From NCBI GenBank assembly GCA_021371965.1, contig JAJFVE010000108.1:1-60729 (forward strand): a DNA stretch of 60,729 nt, given 5' to 3'. The DNA is from Planctomycetaceae bacterium (GTDB lineage Bacteria > Planctomycetota > Phycisphaerae > SM23-33). Both the position numbers and the translations under genes were made by a program. The notes under the pieces are model-generated. The model was given only the letters and a program-made list of their open reading frames with translations, searched no databases and had not been told where the DNA came from. Each line of letters begins with the position of its first letter. The first letter of the stretch is position 1. Below are positions 20,068 to 28,406 of the stretch, one piece after another.

Positions 20068-20314
20068 AGAGTACGAAGATGCCTTGCCGCCTCCACGGGC
20101 GAGACGCGGTGTTTGTGATTTGCATTTGATCTTGTCCAACCGCGACGGTATCCTCCAGCGCGGCTTCGCGGTTGGGGCTAACGATTCCCGTGATCCTGTC
20201 GCAACATCTCCCTCCGCGGCGCCGGGCGGCTGCGGTATGTGCCACAACCGCGTTCGGCTTGCAGCGGCAGGGACCCGTTGCAGGCGCATGAGCAAGTCCC
20301 ACGGGAGTTTGAAC

Positions 20315-21097
20315 ATGTTGAGAAGCGTCGTCTGCGTGATTGTTGCCTTGGCATGGATCGCCAATCCGGTCGCGGCCCAGGAGAAGAAGGCCCCCGCCAA
20401 AGTCAAGACCAACCCCGCGCTCAAGGGCGAATATGCGATCATGGCGTCCAAACTCGCCCTGACGGCCGAGCAGCAGACCAAGATTGCCGAGATCATCCAG
20501 GCCCACAACAAGGCCGTGCAGGACGCGACGACGGCCAACAAGGCCAAAGTCGCCGACGCACAGAAGGCACTGACCGAGGCCAAGGCGAAGAAAGATAAGG
20601 AAGCCATCGAGAAGGCCAAGACGGCCGTGGCCGACGCCCAGAAGGCCGTCAAGACCGACAAGGAAGCGCTCGACGCCAAGGAAAAGACCGACATCCAGAC
20701 CGTGCTCACCGACGAGCAGAAATCCAAGTGGGCCGCCTACCATGTCTACACCAAGGCTGTCAGCGACATGGCATGGGCTAAGCTGACGCCGGCCCAGAAA
20801 GGTCAAATTGAAGAGGCCGCCAACGAATTGGCGCCCAAGATGCGCGGCGAAGGCAAGAGCAACGAAGAGATCGCGGCGGCCGTCCAGGCCAAGGCCACCG
20901 AGCTCCTGACCGACGCGCAGAAGAAGCTCGATCCTGCCTTGAAGAAAGCTGCTGCAGAGAAGGCGGCGACGGAGAAGAAGGCGGCTGCAGAAAAGGCCGC
21001 GGCGGAGAAGAAGGCGGCTGCAGAGAAGAAGGCTGCGGACAAAAAGGCCGCCGCCAACGCCAAGAAACCCGCCGCTACGGAGAAGAAGACTGACTGA
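20315..21097 (+). CDS. Periplasmic LTxxQ-motif (Spy/CpxP-like) protein with Lys/Ala-rich tail
   Basis: A 260-residue protein. The ATG at 20315 has GGGAG eight bases upstream and opens a signal peptide (cleavage after NPVAAQ). The mature protein has LTAEQQTKI, LTDEQKSKW and LTPAQKGQI, the LTxxQ pattern of periplasmic stress chaperones. A long helical coiled coil (KAKVADAQKALTEAKAKK) lies between the first two. From about residue 210 the tail is made of repeated KKAAAEK units. The basic tail could bind envelope polymer or nucleic acid; unproven. An intrinsic terminator follows. Confidence 0.7.
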   Translation: MLRSVVCVIVALAWIANPVAAQEKKAPAKVKTNPALKGEYAIMASKLALTAEQQTKIAEIIQAHNKAVQDATTANKAKVADAQKALTEAKAKKDKEAIEKAKTAVADAQKAVKTDKEALDAKEKTDIQTVLTDEQKSKWAAYHVYTKAVSDMAWAKLTPAQKGQIEEAANELAPKMRGEGKSNEEIAAAVQAKATELLTDAQKKLDPALKKAAAEKAATEKKAAAEKAAAEKKAAAEKKAADKKAAANAKKPAATEKKTD

Positions 21098-21124
21098 GCC
21101 GTGGTCTGATTTTCGCAACACTCA

Positions 21125-21158
21125 ACGCCGCCGGGCCGCAACGCCCGGCGGTTTTTTT
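21125..21158 (+). terminator. Strong intrinsic terminator
   Basis: The stem GCCGCCGGGC / GCCCGGCGGT with a short loop is followed by seven T residues, about 30 bases after the LTxxQ protein stop. Confidence 0.9.
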
Positions 21159-21207
21159 GTGGAATGCCTCAGTCATGGGGGAAAGAGTCGCGGCGGAGGC
21201 ACCTGGT

Positions 21208-21240
21208 ATTCATCAAGGCCGTTGCGTGGCTTTGATGAAT
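21208..21240. repeat. Hairpin ATTCATCAAGGCC
   Basis: The arms ATTCATCAAGGCC and GGCTTTGATGAAT pair almost perfectly across seven bases. It lies between the convergent LTxxQ gene and the lysine-rich mini-gene. Confidence 0.6.
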
Positions 21241-21260
21241 CCTTGCCTTCTGTATGTAAA

Positions 21261-21292
21261 CACCAAGGGCCGGCTTGCGCCGACCCTTGGTG
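21261..21292 (-). terminator. Hairpin downstream of the lysine-rich mini-gene
   Basis: The stem CACCAAGGGCCGGC / GCCGACCCTTGGTG (one mismatch) has a TTGC loop. On the minus strand it is followed by TTTACAT. It lies about 30 bases after the mini-gene stop and is a plausible terminator, which supports that gene being transcribed. Confidence 0.65.
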
Positions 21293-21322
21293 ACGATTGT
21301 ATCTTTGGCTGCGGGACGTGAA

Positions 21323-21397
21323 CTATTTCTTTTTCTTCTTGGCAGCCTTCTTGGTGGTCTTCTTAGCAGCCTTCTTCGTCACTTTCTTCTTGGCCAT
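21323..21397 (-). CDS. 24-residue lysine-rich mini-protein (histone-tail-like)
   Basis: The frame reads MAKKKVTKKAAKKTTKKAAK followed by a run of Lys and a TAG stop, with 15 Lys in 24 residues. A perfect AAGGAG lies eight bases before the ATG, and a hairpin with downstream T residues follows the stop, so it has its own translation and termination signals. The composition resembles the KKAAKK tails of bacterial histone H1-like proteins, so binding to DNA or RNA is a reasonable guess. Nothing else in the sequence proves function. It is convergent with the LTxxQ protein, which has its own Lys/Ala-rich tail, and divergent from the AraC gene. Confidence 0.7.
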   Translation of the reverse strand: MAKKKVTKKAAKKTTKKAAKKKKK

Positions 21398-21791
21398 GTT
21401 ACAGGCTCCTTCCCGGGGAGGCGTTTTGCCTCCGCTACCGCGGTAACCTCGTCTCGCTCGCCTCCACGGGCTGGCGATCGGAGGGTTCTAGATCAGCAAA
21501 CACGGCACAAACATATGCAACTGCACCTATAAGGCGCAAAACGAGTTGCCGTTGCAAGAATAAAATGTCGCGTGCCATAAATTTCCTTACCCTCACTATC
21601 GGCACGTTGACGCCTTGGCGCTCTGCGCAAATTCAAAATCCCGCAAGAATCTCCTCGCGCCGCCGCGGGCGCTGCGCGAGTTTCCGTTTCCCGAAGAGGC
21701 TGAAGAACCTTATAATGCCCTCAGAGCAGTCGAGTGATTCAGCAGACATGTCATTGCCGATGATCGCTGCTGAACGCCCAAAGGAGATGCG
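21398..21791. other. Divergent regulatory region between the lysine-rich mini-gene and the AraC gene
   Basis: 394 bases with no gene I can support. It contains the mini-gene ribosome binding site at its left end, a stretch of moderately AT-rich sequence around 21500-21650, and a candidate -10 box for the AraC gene at 21711. Confidence 0.5.
21711..21716 (+). promoter_or_regulatory. Candidate -10 box of the AraC-family gene
   Basis: A perfect TATAAT lies 76 bases before the GTG start. The -35 position holds only a weak match (TTCCCG at 17-bp spacing), so activation by a factor is possible. Confidence 0.4.
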
Positions 21792-22706
21792 GTGGCTTAC
21801 GTTTCAACAGCGCAGATGATGAAGTACAGCTTCTCGGCACAGGAGGAAGCCTGCCTGCTCGAAGAACTCGGCTCGCTGGGATGGGTCACGCACGCGCAGG
21901 GGCAGAGCGCCGCCGAAAACGCCGAATATCTCCGCCGCGAGAGCGGCGTCTTTCGCCTGATCTACATGGTGCGCGGCGAGCAGGAATGGACGCTGGCCAA
22001 GCAGGGAATCGTGCGCCACGCCGCCGGGGCCATGCTCGTGCTACCCCCCTCGCAACCCTACGATGCCATCGACGGACGCATGTCCGCCAACGAGTTCTTC
22101 TGGCTCGACCTGCGCATGACCGCCAGCGGCGCCCTGCCGGGCGTCTCCCAAAGCCTCGGCCGCGAGTTCTACAACCTCCTGAGAGAAATCGCCGATCGCC
22201 CGGTGCCCCTGCGCGCTGCCGCCCGCGACGCCTTCGAGAAGATCGTCGCCGCCCACAGCCGGCGCAAGACCTTCTCCGAAGTGGCGGCGCGGGCGGCGCT
22301 GCATGACCTGCTGCTGCTGGCGGTCGAGGCCCGATCGCCATCCAATGCCGCCCAAGTGCGACAGTCGCCCCACGTGACCGAGGCGCGGCGGTGGATGGAG
22401 ATGAACCTGGCCGAGAATCCCAGCGTGGCCGAACTGGCCGCCCACATCGGGCTCAGCGCCGTGCACCTGCGAAAGAAGTTCAGCGAGGAAGTGGGCGTCA
22501 GCCCCTCGCGGTACCTCGCCGAGCTTCGTCTCCAGCAAGCCAAGCGACTGCTTCAGGAAAAGGGCAAGTCCATTGCCGTGATCGCCTCAACCGTCGGGCT
22601 GTCCTCGGGACAGAACTTCGCCACGTTCTTCCGCAAGTACACCGGTTTCACGCCGGCCCAGTACCGAAAGCGAATCGCTGAACTCGGCGATGTGGCCAAT
22701 GCCTGA
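21792..22706 (+). CDS. AraC-family transcriptional regulator
   Basis: A 304-residue protein starting at a GTG with AAGGAG five bases upstream. The N-terminal half (about 40-130) is a cupin-like ligand domain (LIYMVRGEQEWTL, AGAMLVLPPSQPYDAI). The C-terminal 100 residues carry the two helix-turn-helix units of AraC (VAELAAHIGLSAVHLRKKF, then IAVIASTVGLSSGQNFATFF and GFTPAQYRKR). It is convergent with the GH95 alpha-L-fucosidase gene, so regulation of that gene or of fucoside use is a reasonable guess. The cupin suggests a sugar-like effector. Confidence 0.92.
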   Translation: MAYVSTAQMMKYSFSAQEEACLLEELGSLGWVTHAQGQSAAENAEYLRRESGVFRLIYMVRGEQEWTLAKQGIVRHAAGAMLVLPPSQPYDAIDGRMSANEFFWLDLRMTASGALPGVSQSLGREFYNLLREIADRPVPLRAAARDAFEKIVAAHSRRKTFSEVAARAALHDLLLLAVEARSPSNAAQVRQSPHVTEARRWMEMNLAENPSVAELAAHIGLSAVHLRKKFSEEVGVSPSRYLAELRLQQAKRLLQEKGKSIAVIASTVGLSSGQNFATFFRKYTGFTPAQYRKRIAELGDVANA

Positions 22707-22741
22707 AAAGCAAATTTGAAAGAGGCAAATCCGGCAGGAAA

Positions 22742-22835
22742 CTTGCCACAGAGGCTCAGAGAGCACGGAGGTGGAAACAAGACACGGGAAGAGGAGTTTC
22801 CTGCTTCTTCCTCTGAGCCCTCTGTGCCGCTGTGG
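22742..22835. repeat. Inverted repeat of the CCACAGAGG family
   Basis: The arm at 22742-22771 (TTGCCACAGAGGCTCAGAGA...) pairs with the inverted arm at 22810-22835. It lies between the convergent AraC and GH95 genes. Confidence 0.7.
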
Positions 22836-22866
22836 TTATCCGTTCCCTGACCGTTCCGCAAGCTGG

Positions 22867-25179
22867 TCATTTTGCGACGCGGTACGTCTTGCCCGCCGAA
22901 GTCCTGAACGCCACCAGGCCCGGGGCGACTTTCCGCACCGCAACGGGTTTGCCGTCGCAGGCGATCTTGACGGCCGCTCCCGCGCGCAGGCGGCACAGAC
23001 CGCCCCGCAGCGACCGGATGGTCGCCTGCGCGAGCTTGCCGCCCTTCCAGGCGATGTCGATCTCGAACCCGTCGCGCGCCCGCAGGCCGCTCACGCTGCC
23101 GTTGGGCCAGGCTTTGGGCAAGGCCGCCAGCAGATGAATCTCGCCGGCGTGGCTTTGCAGGAGCATTTCGGCCACCGCCGCCGCAGCGCCGAAATTGCCG
23201 TCGATCTGGAACGGCGGGTGCGTGTCGAAGAGATTGGGCAGCGTCTTCTCGGCCAGCAGGCGGCGGTGCAGCACGTGTGCGTGGTCGCCGTCGCAGAGGC
23301 GGGCCCAGAAGTTGATCTTCCATGCCAGCGACCAGCCCGTCCCGTCATCACCTCGGGCCTCGAGCACCTTGCGGGCGGCCTGCGCCAATTCGGGTGTCGT
23401 CGACGGCGAGATCATCTTGCCCGGGTGCAGCCCGAACAGGTGCGAGGTGTGGCGGTGATGCGGATCGGCTTCGCGGTACTCGTCGACCCATTCCATGATG
23501 CGCCCGGTGGTTTTGCTGATGCGCACTGGGGCCAGGCGCTTCAGCGCCGCGGTGATCTCCTTGCGGAAGGCTGACTCCTTCTGCCCGGCAGCGCCCATGG
23601 CGTCCAGGGCATCGAGGCAGTTGCCGAACAGGTCGTTGAGGATCATCAGGTCCATCGTCGCGGCGTAGGTGAAGACCGTCTGCTGACCGTCGGGCAGGAT
23701 GAACGCGTTCTCGGGTGAGTGCGAAGGGTTGGTCACCAGCCGCCCGGCCACCGGCGTGCCGGCCGGGGCTTCGATCAGCGTATCGAGGCAGAAGCGGGCG
23801 GCGCCTTTCATCAGCGGCCACGCGCGGCGGGTGAGGAAGGCCTTGTCGCCGGTGAAGAGATATTGCTCGTACGCGTGCTGGGCCAGCCACGCCGAGCCGA
23901 TCGGCCAGATGCCCCAGATGCCGTCGAAGGGGACGGCCGAGCACCACAAGTCCGTCAGATGGTGCACCACCCAGCCGCGGGCGCCATAATGTACGCGGGC
24001 GGTCTTGGCGCCGGTCTTGGCCAGGCGGTCCATCAGGTCCAGCAGCGGCAGCTGGCACTCGATCAGGTTGCACGGACCCGACAGCCAGTAGTTCATCTGC
24101 AGGTTGATGTTGGTGTGGAAGTCGGCGCTCCAGGGCGGGGTGAGCGAGTCGTTCCAGATTCCCTGCAGGTTCGCCGGCAGCGTGCCCAAGCGGCTGGAGG
24201 AAATCAGCAGGTAGCGGCCGTACTGAAAATGCAGCGCGGCGAGCTGGCTGTCGCGGGCCTTGGGGTCCGACAGCGCTTTGATCCGCTCGTCGGTGGGCAG
24301 GCGCTGGGCGTCGCTGCGCCCCAGGTCGATCTGCACGCGGGCGAAGAGGCTACGGTAGTCCGCCACGTGCGACTGCAGCAGCGAGCGATAGCTCTTGGCC
24401 GCCGCGGCCGCGAGCTGGGCCTTGCAGATGGCGTCGGGCTTGGCGGTGAGGTTCGTCGGGCTCTTGTAGTTGGTGGCCCCGGCTATCAGCAGCGTGACGG
24501 CAGAGGCCTTGCGGACGATCAGCGCCGCACCTTTGGCCGTTACCGTGCCACCTTCGTTGAGCACGCGCACGCACGCCACGTAGCGGATCCCCCGCGGATG
24601 GCAGCGCCCGGCAAGCGTCAACATCCCGCTGCGCACGGCGGTCTTCCATCCCTCGCCCGGGCGGCAGAGCGAGGCGGTGAAGTTCAGCGCGCCGGGCTTG
24701 TCGCACTCGATGCGCACGGCGATGACCTTGTCGGGCGCGCTGGCGATGGCTTGGCGTGTGAAGTTCACGCCGCCGGCGCTGTAGCTGACGTTGGCGGTGG
24801 CGGTCTCGAGGTCCAGGTCGCGCCGGTAGCCCTTGACGGGCCCGCCCAGCTCGAAGGCCAGGTTCACATCGGCCAGCGGCTGATAAGGCCGCACGCGCGG
24901 CGGGACGCCCATCATGTTTTCAGCGGCGATCTTGCAGGCCTCGCCCGGCTGATTCTCAAAGAGCAGTTGGCGGACCTTGGGCAGGGCCTTGCGCGCCTTG
25001 GGATTGTTGCGGTCGCGATTGTAGCCGTCCCAGATCGATTCCTCGTTAAGCTGCAGCCGCTCGACGGCAGGGCCGCCGAAGACCATCGCGCCCAGGCGGC
25101 CGTTGCCGATGGGCAGGGCCTCGACCCACTCGCGCGCCTCCTGGCGATACCAGAGCGTCATGTCCGATGGCTGCGTCAT
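22867..25179 (-). CDS. GH95-family alpha-L-fucosidase
   Basis: A 770-residue protein. The N-terminal beta domain opens with the family's [16 protein letters not shown] and LNEESIWDG. The (alpha/alpha)6 domain contains [10 protein letters not shown] (about 353-362, with the conserved Asn pair), [20 protein letters not shown] (about 556-575, acid region) and the C-terminal [10 protein letters not shown] (about 657-666). GH95 enzymes are inverting and mostly cut alpha-1,2-linked L-fucose. No signal peptide is visible, so it should be cytoplasmic unless exported otherwise, implying that fucosylated oligosaccharides are imported first. AAAGGA lies before the ATG at 25179. Released fucose could feed the FKP enzyme at 51742. 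Related GH95 L-galactosidase activity cannot be excluded. Confidence 0.92.
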   Translation of the reverse strand: MTQPSDMTLWYRQEAREWVEALPIGNGRLGAMVFGGPAVERLQLNEESIWDGYNRDRNNPKARKALPKVRQLLFENQPGEACKIAAENMMGVPPRVRPYQPLADVNLAFELGGPVKGYRRDLDLETATANVSYSAGGVNFTRQAIASAPDKVIAVRIECDKPGALNFTASLCRPGEGWKTAVRSGMLTLAGRCHPRGIRYVACVRVLNEGGTVTAKGAALIVRKASAVTLLIAGATNYKSPTNLTAKPDAICKAQLAAAAAKSYRSLLQSHVADYRSLFARVQIDLGRSDAQRLPTDERIKALSDPKARDSQLAALHFQYGRYLLISSSRLGTLPANLQGIWNDSLTPPWSADFHTNINLQMNYWLSGPCNLIECQLPLLDLMDRLAKTGAKTARVHYGARGWVVHHLTDLWCSAVPFDGIWGIWPIGSAWLAQHAYEQYLFTGDKAFLTRRAWPLMKGAARFCLDTLIEAPAGTPVAGRLVTNPSHSPENAFILPDGQQTVFTYAATMDLMILNDLFGNCLDALDAMGAAGQKESAFRKEITAALKRLAPVRISKTTGRIMEWVDEYREADPHHRHTSHLFGLHPGKMISPSTTPELAQAARKVLEARGDDGTGWSLAWKINFWARLCDGDHAHVLHRRLLAEKTLPNLFDTHPPFQIDGNFGAAAAVAEMLLQSHAGEIHLLAALPKAWPNGSVSGLRARDGFEIDIAWKGGKLAQATIRSLRGGLCRLRAGAAVKIACDGKPVAVRKVAPGLVAFRTSAGKTYRVAK

Positions 25180-25256
25180 TGGTCGTCCTTTCAGTAAGTG
25201 CTCTCTTGGCGAGGGTGCACAGGGGGCGTATCATGCCACCTGCCCGCTTCGCGGGA

Positions 25257-25440
25257 AACTACAAAATCCAAACTACAAAACACAAACAGGGGGCAGAAGA
25301 AATCCCAAAATCCAAACTGCAAGACTCAAACAAACTCCAAAGAACCAAAAGGCAAAACCTCAAACCGATATCTTCGTTTGCGATTTTGAGTTTGAGCATT
25401 GAGATTTGTTTGGAGTTTGTGTTTTGGGATTTGTTATTTT
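25257..25440. repeat. Long AT-rich inverted repeat of AAATCCCAAAATCCAAACTC units
   Basis: Adenine-rich arms (about 25299-25342: AATCCCAAAATCCAAACTGC) face their inverted partner (25403-25440: TTTGGAGTTTGTGTTTTGGG). Additional half-matching units lie at 25257-25290. The whole stretch contrasts sharply with the high-GC surroundings. It lies in the divergent promoter region of GH95 and galM. Confidence 0.75.
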
Positions 25441-25467
25441 CAGACACACTCATAAAGGAATAGGACC

Positions 25468-26502
25468 ATGGGCGTACAAACCAGCGACTTCGGCAAGACA
25501 CCCCAAGGCAAAAACGTTCGTTTGTTCACGCTGACCAACAGCGGCGGCCTGCGGGCGCGTGTCATCACGTACGGGGCCACCCTGGTGAGCCTGGACGTGC
25601 CCGACCGCCACGGCAAGGCCAGCGACGTCACGCTGGGCTTCGACGACCTGGCCGGCTGGATGGGCAACCGCTCGTACTTCGGCGCCACCATCGGACGCTT
25701 CGGCAACCGGATCGCCCGCGGCCGTTTCACGCTCGATGGCAAGCAGTACACGCTGGCTACCAACGACGGCGCCAACCATCTCCACGGCGGCACGCTGGGC
25801 TTCGACAAGGTGGTCTGGGATGCCGAGCCGATCGCGGCCGCCAATGCCGTCAAGTTCATCTACTTCAGCCGCGACGGCGAAGAGGGCTACCCCGGCAACC
25901 TGGCCGTATCGGTGACGTACACGCTGACCGACGCCAACGAACTGCGGCTGGATTATGAAGCCGCCAGCGACGCCCCCACCGTCGTCAACCTGACGCACCA
26001 CACCTACTGGAACCTCGCCGACGCGGGACGCTCGAGCATTCTCAACCACAAGCTCATGCTGGCCGCCGACTACTATCTGCCCGTCGGCGCCGACCTGATC
26101 CCGACCGGCCAACTCGTGCCGGTAGCGGGGACAGCAATGGACTTCACCACCCCCACGGCAATCGGCTCGCGCATCGCCCTGGTCAAAGGCGGCTACGACC
26201 ACAACTGGGTGCTCCGCGGCGCCGGCAGCGAGATCCGTCCCGCCGCCAGGCTGGAAGACCCCGCCAGTGGCCGCGTGATGGACGTCTTCACGACCGAGCC
26301 GGGCATGCAGTTCTACAGCGGCAACTTCCTGGATGGCGCAAAGGGCAAGAGCGGCACCCCCTACCACCGCCACCACGGCCTGTGCCTGGAAGCCCAGCAC
26401 TACCCCGACTCGCCCAACCAGCCGGCGTTCCCGCCGGTAGTCCTGCGCGGCGGCGAAACCTACCGCCAGACGACCGTACACCGCTTCAGTGCGCGACGCT
26501 AA
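25468..26502 (+). CDS. galM: Aldose 1-epimerase (mutarotase)
   Basis: A 344-residue protein that interconverts alpha and beta anomers of aldoses. Motifs: ITYGATLVSLDVPD and GRFGNRIARG in the N-terminal half, NHLHGG (His104/His106), the catalytic acid motif THHTYWNL (His177/His178) and the catalytic base Glu308 in LEAQHYPDSPN. Length matches GalM. TAGGA precedes the ATG. It is divergent from the GH95 alpha-fucosidase, consistent with a sugar-use cluster, although it may serve several sugars. No export signal. Confidence 0.96.
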   Translation: MGVQTSDFGKTPQGKNVRLFTLTNSGGLRARVITYGATLVSLDVPDRHGKASDVTLGFDDLAGWMGNRSYFGATIGRFGNRIARGRFTLDGKQYTLATNDGANHLHGGTLGFDKVVWDAEPIAAANAVKFIYFSRDGEEGYPGNLAVSVTYTLTDANELRLDYEAASDAPTVVNLTHHTYWNLADAGRSSILNHKLMLAADYYLPVGADLIPTGQLVPVAGTAMDFTTPTAIGSRIALVKGGYDHNWVLRGAGSEIRPAARLEDPASGRVMDVFTTEPGMQFYSGNFLDGAKGKSGTPYHRHHGLCLEAQHYPDSPNQPAFPPVVLRGGETYRQTTVHRFSARR

Positions 26503-26625
26503 AGCGCGGTTGGAATATCCACGCCCGCCAGCTCTGCTATGCCGAGCGATATGCCCGCAACTTCCAAGTCAGAGAGATCAAATCCATGTGTGGGAACATC
26601 TCGTTCAGGGAGCGATAATGAAGCT

Positions 26626-28011
26626 ATGAGCGTCCTGAGGAATACTGCTATTGATTGGCGGCGGGTCGCGCCGCTGAATCGCAAAGACACCCGCTGCGGC
26701 CGCTATGTGCTGTATTGGATGCAGGCGTCGCAGCGCGAGCGGTTCAACCATGCCCTGGAATACGCCGCCACGCGGGCCAATGAGCTTTCCCTGCCGCTGG
26801 TGGCGGCATTGGCCCTGACGGCTGACTTTCCTGACGCCAATCTGCGCCACTACAGCTTCATGCTCCAGGGCCTGGCCGATACGGCCGCAGCGCTGGCCCG
26901 GCGTGGCGTGCAACTTGTCGTGCGGGCCGGGTCGCCGCCGGAGGTAATACCCGAGTTGGCCGCCGAGGCCGCCGAGCTTGTCACGGATGTCGGTTATCTG
27001 CGCATCCAGCGCGCCTGGCGGCGGAAAGTCGCCTCGCGGACGTCCTGCCGGTGCGTGCAGGTCGAAAGCGACGTGGTGGTGCCGGTGCGAGTCGCCTACC
27101 CGAAAGAAGCGGTGGGCGCGCGGGTGATTCGCGGCCCCATCCAGCGGCTGTTGGGCGAGTACCTCGTGCCGCTGCGCCGCGTGGCGGTGGCGAAGGACTC
27201 GCTAGCCCTGCGACTGGGCGGGCTGGACGTGGCGCACTGGCAGGAAGTATTGGCCGGTATGAAGATCGACCGTAGCGTGGCGCGGGTGGAACGCGAAGGC
27301 GGCACGACGGCCGCCCTGCGGCAGTGGCGGTCGTTCCTGCGACGCGGCCTGGCGCAGTACCACGAGGCCCGAAATGATCCCAGCCTCGACGGCGGCTCGC
27401 GCATGAGCGCCTACCTGCACTTCGGGCAGCTCTCGCCGCTGGAACTGGCTTTGGACGTTCTCGCCGCCGACGCCCCTGCCCAGGCCAAAGACGCTTACCT
27501 GGAGCAACTGGTCGTGCGGCGCGAGCTGAGCATGAACCTGGCGCACTACAACCGCCGCTACGATGCCTTCGCTGCCCTGCCTGCCTGGGCCCGCGCGACT
27601 CTGGCTGACCATCGCCGCGATAAACGCCCATACCTTTATACCGCAGCGCAGCTCGAAGCCGCCGACACGCACGACCCGTACTGGAACGCCGCCCAGAGGC
27701 AGATGGTCCAAACGGGCTACATGCACAACACCATGCGGATGTACTGGGGCAAGAAGATCCTGGAATGGACCACCCGGCCACAGACAGCGTTTCGCCGGGC
27801 GCTGTATCTCAACAACAAGTACTTTCTCGACGGTCGCGACCCCAACGGCTTTGCCGGCGTCGCCTGGTGCTTCGGCAAGCACGACCGCCCCTGGGCCCAG
27901 CGGCCGGTCTTCGGCACGGTGCGGTACATGAACGCAGCTGGGTTGGAACGGAAGTATCAGATGGAGCACTACGTCACCGGGTTGGCGCTTGTGCTGCGTA
28001 GGAATCAGTAG
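26626..28011 (+). CDS. Class II CPD photolyase
   Basis: A 461-residue flavoprotein that uses blue light to split cyclobutane pyrimidine dimers. Class II hallmarks: VLYWMQASQRERFNHALEYA near the N-terminus, MSAYLHFGQLSP and VVRRELSMNLAHYN in the middle, and the C-terminal block MRMYWGKKILEWT, LNNKYFLDGRDPNGFAGVAW. The ATG at 26626 was chosen because the family normally starts close to this point. AGGGAG lies about 13 bases upstream; earlier in-frame starts would add an unmatched tail. It is followed by a palindromic repeat cluster and then an AT-richer island. Confidence 0.95.
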   Translation: MSVLRNTAIDWRRVAPLNRKDTRCGRYVLYWMQASQRERFNHALEYAATRANELSLPLVAALALTADFPDANLRHYSFMLQGLADTAAALARRGVQLVVRAGSPPEVIPELAAEAAELVTDVGYLRIQRAWRRKVASRTSCRCVQVESDVVVPVRVAYPKEAVGARVIRGPIQRLLGEYLVPLRRVAVAKDSLALRLGGLDVAHWQEVLAGMKIDRSVARVEREGGTTAALRQWRSFLRRGLAQYHEARNDPSLDGGSRMSAYLHFGQLSPLELALDVLAADAPAQAKDAYLEQLVVRRELSMNLAHYNRRYDAFAALPAWARATLADHRRDKRPYLYTAAQLEAADTHDPYWNAAQRQMVQTGYMHNTMRMYWGKKILEWTTRPQTAFRRALYLNNKYFLDGRDPNGFAGVAWCFGKHDRPWAQRPVFGTVRYMNAAGLERKYQMEHYVTGLALVLRRNQ

Positions 28012-28072
28012 CACGGGCGTCTCGCCCGTGATCCGGCCGGCGTCGCGGGCGTCCCGCCCGCACGTGCCGAGG
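28011..28072. repeat. GCACGGGCGTCTCGCCCGTG hairpins
   Basis: GCACGGGC GTCTC GCCCGTG is followed by a second unit GCGGGCG TCC CGCCCGC. The same element type recurs at 60405-60478, and a degenerate copy at 45544-45590. It marks the left edge of the AT-richer island. Confidence 0.7.
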
Positions 28073-28406
28073 GCATCCCCGCAAGAGATCCCTAGGCCTT
28101 GCCATCGCCTGACGAACATGCTTCTCCAGTAGCCGCAGCCGACCCCGTTCGCAATGCTCCCCGTGTCCTCTTATCTCATAGGGATGTGACCAACCATCGG
28201 ATTCATCCACGTTCTACGATTGACATCGCCGATGCGTGATATGCTGCACCCATCGCCACTTGGGCGACTCTTTTTGTGGATCTTTGGCAGTTCGCTGGGG
28301 CCGTCTGATGAAATGGAACAGGTGCGGCATGATTCCAATCGCATGCACAGACGGGCAATTCACCAGTCCCAGGATCACATTTCCTGTCATTCAATCTATC
28401 AGTCTC
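28073..28406. other. Intergenic stretch at the left side of the TIR/RyR island
   Basis: About 330 bases with lower GC than the flanking photolyase. No gene, tRNA or transposase fragment was recognised. Short frames here lack ribosome binding sites and family motifs. Confidence 0.4.
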
